The translations under genes and the position numbers were made by a program. From Cyclobacteriaceae bacterium (lineage in GTDB: Bacteria; Bacteroidota; Bacteroidia; Cytophagales; Cyclobacteriaceae), in NCBI GenBank assembly GCA_028284125.1, contig JANQSI010000009.1:248001-312000 (forward strand): 64,000 bases of DNA, read 5' to 3'. The notes beneath the pieces are model-generated. The model was not told the origin of the DNA and ran no database searches. It was given only the letters and a program-made list of their open reading frames with translations. Below, one piece after another: positions 18,855 through 26,587 of the stretch (within the stretch, counting starts at the first letter, position 1; each line of letters opens with the position of its first letter).

Positions 18855-18885
18855 TTGAAGAAATGTTCAAGTCAATTTAGATTTG
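18855..18885 (+). promoter_or_regulatory. Candidate promoter for yaaA placing the transcript start at the ATG
   Basis: TTG at 18855-18857, 20 bases, then TAGATTTG at 18878-18885, an exact match to the TAnnTTTG -7 element of Bacteroidota. The ATG of yaaA is at 18890, four bases downstream, so transcription from this box would give a leaderless or nearly leaderless mRNA. Motif match only. Confidence 0.35.
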
Positions 18886-18889
18886 AACC

Positions 18890-19663
18890 ATGATAGCAGT
18901 AGTATCCCCAGCCAAGAATTTAGATTTCAAAACCAAGTATGACATTCCTACCACTCAACCGCGTCTCTTGGAATGTACGAATGAGCTCATTGATGTAATG
19001 AGAAAAAGATCAGTTGATGATGTCAAAGACCTCATGAGTATAAGTCGTCAATTGGCAGGCCTCAACGTTCATAGATACAAGCAGTTTGAAGTTGAACATA
19101 CATCTGAGAACTCACAACCCTCTGTTTTTGCATTTAATGGGGATGTTTATCAAGGGCTTCAAGCACAAACATTCGATGAAGAAAAATTGGATTTCGCCCA
19201 AAAGCATTTACGAATTCTATCAGGTTTGTACGGTCTACTTCGACCGCTCGATTTGATCCAGCCCTATCGATTGGAAATGGGAACTAAACTGGCTTTCGAT
19301 GACTACAAAACATTGTATCAATACTGGGACAATACGATATTGGATCTTCTACTGTCTGATCTAAAAGATCAAGGTGATGACATCATCGTCAATCTTGCTT
19401 CGAATGAGTATTTCAAATCCATTGACAAGAAAAATATTCCAGCACGTGTTATTGACGTGGAGTTTAAGGACTTAAAAAACGACAACTACAAGATTGTTTC
19501 CTTCTACGCTAAAAAGGCAAGAGGACTAATGTCTCGATACATCATTGAAAACGCCATCAGCGATCCGCAAGACCTCAAAGGGTTTGATTACAAGGGCTAC
19601 TATTATGATGATAGCGAATCATCGGAAAGTAAGTTGGCATTTAAGCGAGATGCAAAGAAGTGA
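18890..19663 (+). CDS. yaaA: YaaA-family peroxide stress protein (DUF328)
   Basis: 257 residues, the usual family length. Hallmarks: the start MIAVVSPAKNLDF, a mid-protein block with LSGLYGLLRPLDLIQPYRLEMG, VNLASNEYFKSID, and a C-terminal YAKKARGLMSRYII. In Escherichia coli YaaA limits free iron and DNA damage during peroxide stress, and it binds DNA through a helix-hairpin-helix-like element. It is cytoplasmic, with no signal. It is a single gene here, divergent from the antiporter, with 134 bases to the next lipoprotein gene. With the OsmC gene at 6412 it is one of two peroxide-related functions in the window, though not linked to it. Confidence 0.95.
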   Translation: MIAVVSPAKNLDFKTKYDIPTTQPRLLECTNELIDVMRKRSVDDVKDLMSISRQLAGLNVHRYKQFEVEHTSENSQPSVFAFNGDVYQGLQAQTFDEEKLDFAQKHLRILSGLYGLLRPLDLIQPYRLEMGTKLAFDDYKTLYQYWDNTILDLLLSDLKDQGDDIIVNLASNEYFKSIDKKNIPARVIDVEFKDLKNDNYKIVSFYAKKARGLMSRYIIENAISDPQDLKGFDYKGYYYDDSESSESKLAFKRDAKK

Positions 19664-19797
19664 TTGATGAACTTCTAACTATCGCCAAGATACATTCACC
19701 GATTAAACGACCGATTTAGGCTAAAACCAACCTTTCTGTCCAAAATTTCTTATCATTTGATATACATTTGAATAATTATCATTTGATAAATAAAACC

Positions 19798-20364
19798 ATG
19801 ATTAATTACCAACCACTCACACGACAACTCCTACTTTTTGCTTCTGTAATATTTATCTCAATCTCTTGTCATGACAATACATTGGAAGAAGATTTGGAAC
19901 TAGTAGATCGAGATATGATCGCTGCTACCAAGCTGGTTGAAGAATATCTTTCCGTGACTAAAGGGAGAGGTAATGCCGAAGCTTCTATTACTGTATTGAA
20001 ATACCAGAATGGAAAACTGCTATTTCTGTCAAACACTGATGATAACTTCGGGTACACTGAATTGAATGAAGAATCAGTGACAGCAACTGTAGAATCTGGC
20101 GACTATGTTTTCTGGTTTTCCGGTGGCGGAGTTTCTGATTTAGATGGAATAGAATTTGACGAGGAATCCCAAAGGAAACTAATGGATTCACCTTCAGAGG
20201 TTTTTTCCAATAAATTATGGGTTATCGAAATTGAGGAAGAAGAAAGCGACGATGATGACGATGAAGATGATGATAGATTTCTCAAGTATGACATTATATA
20301 TCAATTCAAAGGAAACAACGGCCCTCCAATCAGACTAGATCCAAAAATCAAGATTCAGGATTAA
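19798..20364 (+). CDS. Acidic lipoprotein of unknown function
   Basis: 188 residues from ATG 19798, taken because it gives a lipoprotein signal ending FISISC (Cys at about 25); a TTG ten codons upstream is in frame but would bury the signal. The body alternates strands and short helices and ends in an acidic run (~EEEESDDDDDEDDD, near residue 150-165) that could bind cations. No family recognised. The stop lies 12 bases before the ATG of the TPR histidine kinase, so the two are very likely one operon, and the lipoprotein could be an envelope-side sensor or ligand for the kinase; that role is inference. Confidence 0.8.
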   Translation: MINYQPLTRQLLLFASVIFISISCHDNTLEEDLELVDRDMIAATKLVEEYLSVTKGRGNAEASITVLKYQNGKLLFLSNTDDNFGYTELNEESVTATVESGDYVFWFSGGGVSDLDGIEFDEESQRKLMDSPSEVFSNKLWVIEIEEEESDDDDDEDDDRFLKYDIIYQFKGNNGPPIRLDPKIKIQD

Positions 20365-20376
20365 TAAGAATCGTGC

Positions 20377-22269
20377 ATGCTCAAAACGTATAGATCTCAC
20401 CTAACTATTTGTTTTGTTCTTTTCTTCTTTGCAGGTTATACCCAAAACCAGGCAAAGGTTGATAGTATCCAAAATCTACTTGATCGTGGGCAACTAACTG
20501 AATCTCAAAAGCTTGCAGCGTATTATAACCTTTCTGTTTATTCAAGCTCTCCTGAAGAAGAACTGAAGTACGGGAACACATTACTGGACTTAGCTAAAGA
20601 ATCGGATAACATAGAGTTCGTTATCAAGGCCAATCTTAGAATTGGTGTTGCCTACCGACTGATGGGTAATCTTGCAACTGCTCTTGAGTTCCTTTTTGAA
20701 AGTGCAAACAGAGCTAGTGAGGACGAAGACTACAAAGTTCTTCTAGTCGATATCTATCAAGAGATCTCGACGTGCTATACTCAAAATGGAGATTCGGATA
20801 ATGCCCTTCTTTATGGTTCAAAAACCATTGAAGTTCTTAGAACAACAGGAAAAAGGCAACGACTTGCGCTTACCCTTCTAAACATTGGATACGACTATTA
20901 TCTAATGGGGAAGTATGATTCTGCAATGAATTACTACAATGAATCAGAACCCATTTTGCAAGAAATTGAGATGACTCTCGGTATTGCTTACATCATCGGA
21001 AATAGAGCGCTTGTGAATTGGAAAAAGGGTGATTCAGATAGAGCTAAGACTGACTTAAATGAAGCATTAGCCATGCTCGAGCCGCTAGGCGATCAGTTTG
21101 GAATGGCCGATTACTACAACCAGTTAGGAAACATTTATTGGGAAGAAGAAAATACAAAGGAAGCCATCTTTCACACCACCAAAGGACTTACCATTGCTGA
21201 AGAAGAAGGTCTAAAGGAACAAGTTCGTGATGCCTCCTATATCCTTTTCATGCACTATGAAAAAATCGGAGACTATAAGAAAGCACTCGAATATCAGACA
21301 AAATACCAGGCAAATAAGGACAGTATTTCTAACCTGGAAACGACACAGCGAATTGCTGATCTAAGAACTGAATTTGAAGTAGGTCAAAAGCAAGCCGAAG
21401 TAGACCTGTTACTTGAGCAAAAACGTAGCAATCAAATCATCATCGTTACTGGTGGTGTAATACTGGTTATTGTTCTTTGTCTAGCCGTTGTGATTTACTC
21501 TTTCCTGAAAACGAAAATCAAACTCAACAAACAACTAGAAGAACAAAAAGAGGCACTGATTGCGCTCAACAATACCAAAGACAAGTTTTTCTCTATTATC
21601 TCACACGACCTCAGGGGTCCGGTTAATAATATAAGTGGACTCATTAGTGTCACTAGATATTCCATTGAAGACAACAATCCGGATGAAATGAAGGACATGA
21701 TTGATAAAATGGAAACATCAGCTAATCGTCTTGTTAAACTTCTTGATAATCTACTTCAATGGGCACTTCAGCAGAGAGGTCACTTTCCATATGAACCGGA
21801 AAATTTGAGCGTCAAAAACCTTTTAGATGAAGCCTCTGAAATGTTTGGAGATATGGCATCTGCCAAGAATATCGCAGTTGATATTCAAGTTGAAAAAGAT
21901 TTCACACTTTTCGTTGACGAAAACACCGCTTCTACTATTGTTCGAAATTTGCTCAACAATGCTATTAAATTCACTCCCGTTGGCGGTAACGTCAAGGTTC
22001 AAGCTGAAAAAGATGGCTCAACCAACTATGGAATATTGCGATTTGTTGATGATGGTGTTGGCATTCCTCGTAACAAATTAGATAAGCTATTTACACTCGA
22101 TGAAAAAATAACCACCAAAGGAACTTCAGGCGAATCTGGATTGGGTTTGGGGTTACAGTTGGTTTATGATTTCGTTCAGCTAAATAAAGGTGAAATTCAG
22201 GTGGATAGTAAAGAAGCTGAAGGAACAACTTTTACTGTTAAACTTCCGACATCATCTAATCTTTCCTAA
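20377..22269 (+). CDS. TPR-containing sensor histidine kinase
   Basis: 630 residues: signal or first TM (about 7-22, ending in YTQ), tetratricopeptide repeats over ~40-320 (for example LLNIGYDYYLMGKYDSAMNYY), one TM at ~352-374, a coiled coil, then HisKA with phospho-acceptor H410 in SIISHDLRGPV and a HATPase with N box LLNNAIKF, G1 DDGVGIP and G2 GLGLGLQLV. It is a classical Bacteroidota design in which periplasmic TPRs read a signal across the inner membrane. No receiver domain and no adjacent response regulator are present. It follows the acidic lipoprotein gene by 12 bases. Its 3' end overlaps by 3 bases a possible 54-residue gene on the other strand. Confidence 0.93.
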   Translation: MLKTYRSHLTICFVLFFFAGYTQNQAKVDSIQNLLDRGQLTESQKLAAYYNLSVYSSSPEEELKYGNTLLDLAKESDNIEFVIKANLRIGVAYRLMGNLATALEFLFESANRASEDEDYKVLLVDIYQEISTCYTQNGDSDNALLYGSKTIEVLRTTGKRQRLALTLLNIGYDYYLMGKYDSAMNYYNESEPILQEIEMTLGIAYIIGNRALVNWKKGDSDRAKTDLNEALAMLEPLGDQFGMADYYNQLGNIYWEEENTKEAIFHTTKGLTIAEEEGLKEQVRDASYILFMHYEKIGDYKKALEYQTKYQANKDSISNLETTQRIADLRTEFEVGQKQAEVDLLLEQKRSNQIIIVTGGVILVIVLCLAVVIYSFLKTKIKLNKQLEEQKEALIALNNTKDKFFSIISHDLRGPVNNISGLISVTRYSIEDNNPDEMKDMIDKMETSANRLVKLLDNLLQWALQQRGHFPYEPENLSVKNLLDEASEMFGDMASAKNIAVDIQVEKDFTLFVDENTASTIVRNLLNNAIKFTPVGGNVKVQAEKDGSTNYGILRFVDDGVGIPRNKLDKLFTLDEKITTKGTSGESGLGLGLQLVYDFVQLNKGEIQVDSKEAEGTTFTVKLPTSSNLS

Positions 22270-22430
22270 AAAATCCTCATGTAAAGAATATAGGTTAAAA
22301 AACCTGTTATCAAGTTAATCGCAAGTAGCAACTTCACGAAAGATCGCTCATAGTTGAAGTGCATTATACCTACCCTGTGTCTGACGCTTAAATATCTTGG
22401 TGAGTGAGAAGTTTTTATACTGATATCCAT
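22266..22430 (-). CDS. Possible 54-residue single-pass membrane protein
   Basis: An ATG-to-TAG reading frame of 55 codons, too short for a usual cut-off. Residues 1-30 are polar and basic (MDISIKTSHSPRYLSVRHR), and residues ~31-51 form one hydrophobic helix (FVKLLLAINLITGFLTYILY), ending MRIF. The positive-inside pattern and the clean switch from basic head to membrane helix favour a real small membrane protein. It overlaps the kinase gene's stop by three bases, tail to tail. No homologue is known to me; it could be chance. Confidence 0.45.
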   Translation of the reverse strand: MDISIKTSHSPRYLSVRHRVGIMHFNYERSFVKLLLAINLITGFLTYILYMRIF

Positions 22431-22637
22431 TTTCGCTTAGTTGTTTGGTTCGGAACAAATAAAGCCAAATTCAAAAATTATCAGCCAAAAGAAACTAACA
22501 CTTAATGATAAATTAATAACTCACTGATATTCAGTAATATATGAACTATCTATTTGTTAAATGCAAGAAAAAAATTCTTGTCAATTATAAGTTTATTAAG
22601 ATGATGAGATTTGGCTGTTTATGAAAACCAATGACAC

Positions 22638-22740
22638 AAAAAAATGCACCACTCGTTTGTGATGCATTTCCTAGCTGGTCCCTAATGATTAACTAATGTG
22701 TAAGGTTAGTTATAATTTGCCAGCTTCATCGTTGTGAAGC
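22638..22740 (-). ncRNA. Candidate small RNA of about 103 nt ending in an intrinsic terminator
   Basis: Read on the minus strand, three helices follow one another. They are gcttca/tgaagc (22735-22740 with 22723-22728); gctgg/ccagc (22720-22724 with 22674-22678) enclosing taactaa/ttagtta (22706-22712 with 22690-22696); and an 11-pair helix (22659-22669 with 22642-22652, six-base loop). A run of seven T follows the last (22638-22644, overlapping the stem end). The last helix has one G-U pair on the minus strand but an A-C mismatch on the plus strand, so the minus strand is the one that folds fully. Helices 1 and 2 share two bases. A TTTG-N19-TATTTG promoter-like pair ends five bases before the predicted 5' end. 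I recognise no Rfam family. Confidence 0.45.
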
Positions 22741-22744
22741 ATTA

Positions 22745-22773
22745 CAAATAAAATAGTGTTTTCAAAAATCAAA
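22745..22773 (-). promoter_or_regulatory. Promoter-like pair for the candidate small RNA
   Basis: On the minus strand: TTTG (22773-22770), 19 bases, then TATTTG (22750-22745). The -33 element and spacing fit Bacteroidota promoters; the -7 box lacks the two variable bases of TAnnTTTG, so it is imperfect. Transcription would start near 22740, exactly where the first hairpin begins. Confidence 0.3.
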
Positions 22774-22830
22774 GGAATTAATTTTTTCGTTTTCTAATGT
22801 AATCTTAACTATCTGATTAATAGCAACATA

Positions 22831-22883
22831 GAATATTTTTCTTATATTTATTTGAGAAAAATATTCTCAGAAATATTAATATT
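22831..22883. promoter_or_regulatory. Candidate operator of the XRE regulator: inverted repeats with four AATATT hexamers
   Basis: A perfect 11-base inverted repeat, gaatatttttc (22831-22841) and gaaaaatattc (22856-22866) with a 14-base spacer, is followed by the 12-base palindrome aatattaatatt (22872-22883). AATATT occurs four times: 22832, 22860, 22872 and 22878. The cluster ends 18 bases before the TTG start of the helix-turn-helix gene at 22902, the usual place for an autoregulatory site. Background AT-richness weakens the statistical case. Confidence 0.45.
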
Positions 22884-22901
22884 AAGTCAAAATCATCCTA
22901 A

Positions 22902-23405
22902 TTGGACCTTATCAACAAAAACATACGTACGCTTAGAAAGCTGAGGAATATTAAGAGTCAGAGTGAGTTTGGTGAAATTATCGAAGTACCTACGCACAAC
23001 ATCAACAAGTATGAACACAATGTGATTCCAAAGCCTGAAGTTTTACGAAAGATCGCCTCAGAATTCAAAATCAACCTTCATCTATTTATCACTAAGGAAC
23101 TTACCGAATCCAACTTTGAAGAGTTTAAAATGGAATTTAACACGGAGGCTAAGCTGGAGAGCTTACTCAATGAAGTTTCTACTGAATATCAAATAAAGCG
23201 TAACGATCTTGACAGGTTTACTACACTTTTCGGTGACAAGCTAAAAAGACTCGAAACGGACGAATTAAATGATATTGATCGCTCTAAATTGTTTGGAGAC
23301 CTGAAAGCTATCTTCCTGGCGTTTAACAAAAAGTTAACCGAATTCTATATCATGCAGGACCACTTGTCTGAGATCATTGGTGGAGATAATCCTAATCAAC
23401 TTTGA
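22902..23405 (+). CDS. XRE-family (Cro/CI-type) helix-turn-helix regulator
   Basis: 167 residues. Residues ~5-62 are an XRE helix-turn-helix (IRTLRKLRNIKSQSEFGEI, then VPTHNINKYE as the recognition helix, then VLRKIASEFKINLHLFIT). Residues 75-165 are a helical tail rich in charged residues, probably for dimerisation. The start is TTG at 22902: an in-frame TAA immediately precedes it, and the domain would lose its first helix with any later start. An AATATT-rich inverted repeat lies 19-71 bases upstream. The last 14 bases overlap the TPR lipoprotein gene tail to tail. Targets besides itself are unknown. Confidence 0.88.
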   Translation: MDLINKNIRTLRKLRNIKSQSEFGEIIEVPTHNINKYEHNVIPKPEVLRKIASEFKINLHLFITKELTESNFEEFKMEFNTEAKLESLLNEVSTEYQIKRNDLDRFTTLFGDKLKRLETDELNDIDRSKLFGDLKAIFLAFNKKLTEFYIMQDHLSEIIGGDNPNQL

Positions 23406-24702
23406 TATCCATGAATTTGGTCTGAATTCTGGAAACCGCATCCGATACCTCTCTTCTTGATCTCGACCTATAATATAGTAGTATGATTACATACACCAAT
23501 GCAGTAGCTAATAGGGTCATCAAAATCATAACAACAGGTCTTGAAAAGAAAGGGACAGGCTTGTTAAATTCATCATACTCATTGATGACATTGGCAAACA
23601 GTACCTGATCACTCTCCGATTTATACTTCTCACCTTCCTCCAGAATATTCTGAATACTGGAATTGTATGTTTCGTAATACCCTAATGCTTTTTTATATTG
23701 ATTATTAACTTTTAAGGCTGATGTGAGGTCGGAATATATCTGGACTTGTTCAATACTATTCTTATTATGTTTCTCTTGAAGTGCTTCTTCCCACATAGCA
23801 ATTGCCTCGTCAGTCCGTCCAACTCTTTGCAGAATAGTACCTAAATCGTATTTGGTAATGAAGATTGAGCCACTTCTATTTTTATACTCAAGCGCCTTTT
23901 TGAAGGCATCTATTGCGGCATCCGCGTTACCTTCTTCCATGTAACTGACACCAATTCCGTGGTATGCCTTGCCAACTCGTTCCTGCAAATCAGGATTGTT
24001 AATGTATTTTCTGATGGTATGGTTGTACGCGATCCTAGCCATCTCATAATTTCCAACTGTCTTATACATCAATCCTATTTGATTGTGAACAATTGCAATA
24101 TTCTTGTGAGCTTCAACTTCCTCGGCGTATTTCAAGGAGGTAGTAAATGCCTCTTCTGCCTTAAAAAATGAGACACTATCTCCTTTTAGTTTAAGAGCTA
24201 CTCCATAGTTATAATAAACATCGGGCAATTCTTTGACCGGCAATCTGTCTTTCAGTTTCAATGCTGCTTCATAATTGCTAATAGCAGCATCATACTGGCC
24301 ATAAAATCTATAAAGAATACCTAGATTATTATAAATATTCATGGACAACAAGGCATCATCCGTTTGAAGTACATCTTTTAAAGCTTCATTATAGTTTTGG
24401 TAAGCTAACGATACATCCTCTACAATATCATCATAGATATAGGCCTTATACCATTTAGCTTTTCCTGCATAGTATTTCGAATTAATCTTTTCTGCGTCCG
24501 CAATTATTTTGTCCAACTTTTCGATCGCTAATGTGGAATTATCTTCCATCAATTCAAGAGATTCTGCTAATTCAGTCTCAAATGTGGATTTAACTGCTGG
24601 ATCTACTATTTCCATATCTACCTCTTGAGCACAAGAAGCTATAATTAATGTGATACATGAAGCACCAATCAATCGCCTTAATTGTTTAGTGAATTTATTC
24701 AT
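23392..24702 (-). CDS. TPR lipoprotein with C-terminal membrane helix
   Basis: 436 residues: a lipoprotein-like signal (Cys24 in LIIASC), then eight or so tetratricopeptide repeats (~60-365; for example AISNYEAALKLKD and AIDAFKKALEYKNRSGS), a TM helix (~390-412, MILMTLLATALVYVIILLY), and a short basic tail (RSRSRREV). The layout matches the sensor half of Bacteroidota TPR kinases or LuxR-type regulators, but no kinase or DNA-binding domain follows the membrane helix, so it looks like a sensor stub or scaffold. Its ATG overlaps the stop of the small lipoprotein gene (ATGA), so they are translationally coupled. Its 3' end overlaps the XRE gene by 14 bases, convergent. Confidence 0.85.
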   Translation of the reverse strand: MNKFTKQLRRLIGASCITLIIASCAQEVDMEIVDPAVKSTFETELAESLELMEDNSTLAIEKLDKIIADAEKINSKYYAGKAKWYKAYIYDDIVEDVSLAYQNYNEALKDVLQTDDALLSMNIYNNLGILYRFYGQYDAAISNYEAALKLKDRLPVKELPDVYYNYGVALKLKGDSVSFFKAEEAFTTSLKYAEEVEAHKNIAIVHNQIGLMYKTVGNYEMARIAYNHTIRKYINNPDLQERVGKAYHGIGVSYMEEGNADAAIDAFKKALEYKNRSGSIFITKYDLGTILQRVGRTDEAIAMWEEALQEKHNKNSIEQVQIYSDLTSALKVNNQYKKALGYYETYNSSIQNILEEGEKYKSESDQVLFANVINEYDEFNKPVPFFSRPVVMILMTLLATALVYVIILLYYRSRSRREVSDAVSRIQTKFMDIKVD

Positions 24703-24941
24703 GACATAGATGGTGTTTGATAGGTTTTGTTAATAGGAGAGAAATAAAGTGAGTTTTGAGATACAGTCTGAGTCTGACCAGGCTTTTTCTTTTGCTCGTC
24801 TTCATCGTCTGACTCTAGTTCCATTTGAATTTCAGCGTTATCAAAAATCTCTTCATGATCATCACTGCAAGACATAGTCACCGCAGAGATGAACAAAAAA
24901 GAAATCATTAATCGCGCTATTTTATTAATAGGCCTTTTCAT
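24699..24941 (-). CDS. Small acidic lipoprotein coupled to the TPR lipoprotein
   Basis: 80 residues from the ATG at 24939-24941, preferred to an ATG nine codons upstream because it starts a lipoprotein signal (MKRPINKIARLMISFLFISA, then VTMSC, Cys25). Mature part: SDDHEEIFDNAE, an ESDDEDEQKKK stretch that switches from acid to base, then an uncharged tail rich in Thr, Ser, Gln and Tyr (SLYFSPINKTYQTPSMS). Low complexity and no recognised domain. The last four bases overlap the downstream gene's start. It may act as ligand or partner for the TPR protein; that is inference from coupling alone. Confidence 0.75.
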   Translation of the reverse strand: MKRPINKIARLMISFLFISAVTMSCSDDHEEIFDNAEIQMELESDDEDEQKKKPGQTQTVSQNSLYFSPINKTYQTPSMS

Positions 24942-25016
24942 AAAACTTATTAAGAGATATGACATCATTCTTGAACATGCAATTAGCCAAACAGGGATGA
25001 TATGTGCAATTCATTC

Positions 25017-25084
25017 GTCGAAAGCCCATTGGAAGGCGTACAGGCACTTTCGACAAGAGGAAAGTTCTCAATACTAAGAACTTT
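25017..25084. repeat. Two adjacent perfect hairpins upstream of the coupled lipoprotein genes
   Basis: gtcgaaag (25017-25024) pairs with ctttcgac (25047-25054) around 22 bases that contain gcc/ggc. aaagttct (25061-25068) pairs with agaacttt (25077-25084) around eight bases. Both stems are eight perfect pairs, six bases apart, and lie between the CapA-like gene stop (25120) and the small lipoprotein start (24941), all on the minus strand. No T run follows, so they are a 5' leader structure or an mRNA end structure rather than a plain intrinsic terminator. Confidence 0.5.
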
Positions 25085-25119
25085 ATTCCTAAGATCGCAT
25101 TAAGCATCCTACATATTGG

Positions 25120-26469
25120 TTATTCTAACCTTACCACTCCAACACCATCTTTCCAAACCACTTTTGTTCCAAATGGCTCAGATAATTCTGTCAAATCGTT
25201 GATTATCTTCTTGCCAAGCTTTTCATCAGCAATCATTGGACGTCCACGAATCTGTCGAGGCTGCCCAAATCCTAATGACAATGGATGTATTTCTATTGAG
25301 GTGAATTCACCATTTTCCCAAACAGGCATTGCGATTACTCCTTCCCAAACCATAGGTCTTGATGGAAATCCAACTGAATCATTTCGATATCTCTTGGCAT
25401 TAAAATCTCCAATGTGCTGATTGCTTGTCAAGTCATAACGTTCATAATTTTCATACGGAAGTCGCATCAGTGTTTCATTTTGAAACATAAAATCTCCTAA
25501 ACTGTAAAAGATGGGTTTGCCTTTGTACATTTCAATTCCGCGTAACACGTGTGGACCGTGTCCAACGACCATGTCAGCACCAGCATCGATCATAGCACGT
25601 GCAAATTCAACCACAAAGTCAGCAGGAACGGTAATGTCTCCTTTTCGTTCGTGGGCATGAATAGAAACAATTGTAATGTCTGCCAATGTTTTAGCATTGC
25701 TAACGACCGATGAAATTTCATTGAGATCTTCCTCATTGCATTTGGTCTGAACTCCCGGGGTATCTCCTAAAATAAATGTATCACCTAACAATCGAATTCT
25801 GGATTCTGGTTGGTAATCATCGGAATAAATGTTCAAGCTTTTTCCCAATTCAACTAACTGATCCATTTGAGGTTGAGTAATTGTATAAGATCTTGAATGA
25901 CGAATTGGGCTTAGCCCAGGTCTGGGAGGAATATCACCTCTTGTTTTTCCAGCTCGAGAATGATCCGGAAAAGTAGATGAACAAGAAATTAATGCTATAC
26001 GTCCATTTGAAGTTTCTAAAAAGCGAGCTTCTCTAGCTTCGGCCAGACTTTCGCCAGCTCCTGCGTGAACCAATCCAGCCCTGTTTACATGTTTAATAGT
26101 GGATCGCATTCCTCCTACTCCATAATCTCCGGTATGATTATTCGCCATTGAAACCATGTCAAAGCCTGCCCAAACCAATTCATCAGCCATTTGAGGATCA
26201 GCTCGCATATACGTTCCACCACTTTGGTGCATTGGATAGGATTCGTAATTATGAAGAAGCATTTCCAAATTGGTAAATGCCGCATCAGCATCTCGAATTA
26301 CCTTGACCATCTTAAGAAATGCCGGTTCATTGTAAACCGAGAGTTTCCGCGTAATGATTGCATCGCCGGTAAGGGCAATCGAACATGAATTCTGATATTG
26401 TGCAGAAATAGGCTCAGCGGCACATATTAGGAGAATAACAATTGTGTAGAAATTTCGAGAGGCTTTCAT
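25120..26469 (-). CDS. CapA/YwtB-family (PGA_cap) exported metallophosphatase-like protein
   Basis: 449 residues with a signal peptide (about 1-23, ending ISAQ). The PGA_cap domain fills the rest, with its metal-site motifs in order: LTGDAII near residue 34, NLEM about residue 68, MANNHTGDYG about 109-118, SIHAHERKGD about 272-281, and GHGPHVLRGIEMYKGKPIFY. Family members take part in poly-gamma-glutamate capsule export in Bacillus, but most Bacteroidota homologues have no assigned substrate. No capB/capC genes are here, so capsule synthesis is not supported. It is divergent from the alpha/beta hydrolase gene (118-base gap) and may share control with that exported-hydrolase group. Confidence 0.9.
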   Translation of the reverse strand: MKASRNFYTIVILLICAAEPISAQYQNSCSIALTGDAIITRKLSVYNEPAFLKMVKVIRDADAAFTNLEMLLHNYESYPMHQSGGTYMRADPQMADELVWAGFDMVSMANNHTGDYGVGGMRSTIKHVNRAGLVHAGAGESLAEAREARFLETSNGRIALISCSSTFPDHSRAGKTRGDIPPRPGLSPIRHSRSYTITQPQMDQLVELGKSLNIYSDDYQPESRIRLLGDTFILGDTPGVQTKCNEEDLNEISSVVSNAKTLADITIVSIHAHERKGDITVPADFVVEFARAMIDAGADMVVGHGPHVLRGIEMYKGKPIFYSLGDFMFQNETLMRLPYENYERYDLTSNQHIGDFNAKRYRNDSVGFPSRPMVWEGVIAMPVWENGEFTSIEIHPLSLGFGQPRQIRGRPMIADEKLGKKIINDLTELSEPFGTKVVWKDGVGVVRLE

Positions 26470-26587
26470 TCCATTAGGTTTATAGTTGGTATTTGAAAAT
26501 TACTAAAAACATGAAACTCATAATCACTTTTGGCTAACTTTAAATGGACCATTAGTTCAATTCAATAACCATTCTAACCTTCATTCT

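Larger units (their letters stand above)
22270..22901. other. 632-base intergenic stretch with structured elements
   Basis: The longest gene-poor stretch in the window. It holds the 54-codon minus-strand ORF (to 22430), an AT-rich segment 22431-22637 in which I see nothing, a candidate minus-strand small RNA (22638-22740) with a promoter-like pair (22745-22773), and AATATT-rich inverted repeats (22831-22883) just before the XRE regulator gene. Confidence 0.8.

Noticed and set aside
25004-25420. 138-codon plus-strand frame
   Set aside because: Mostly antisense to the CapA-like gene, which has clear motifs; the sequence is low in acidic residues and lacks any domain.
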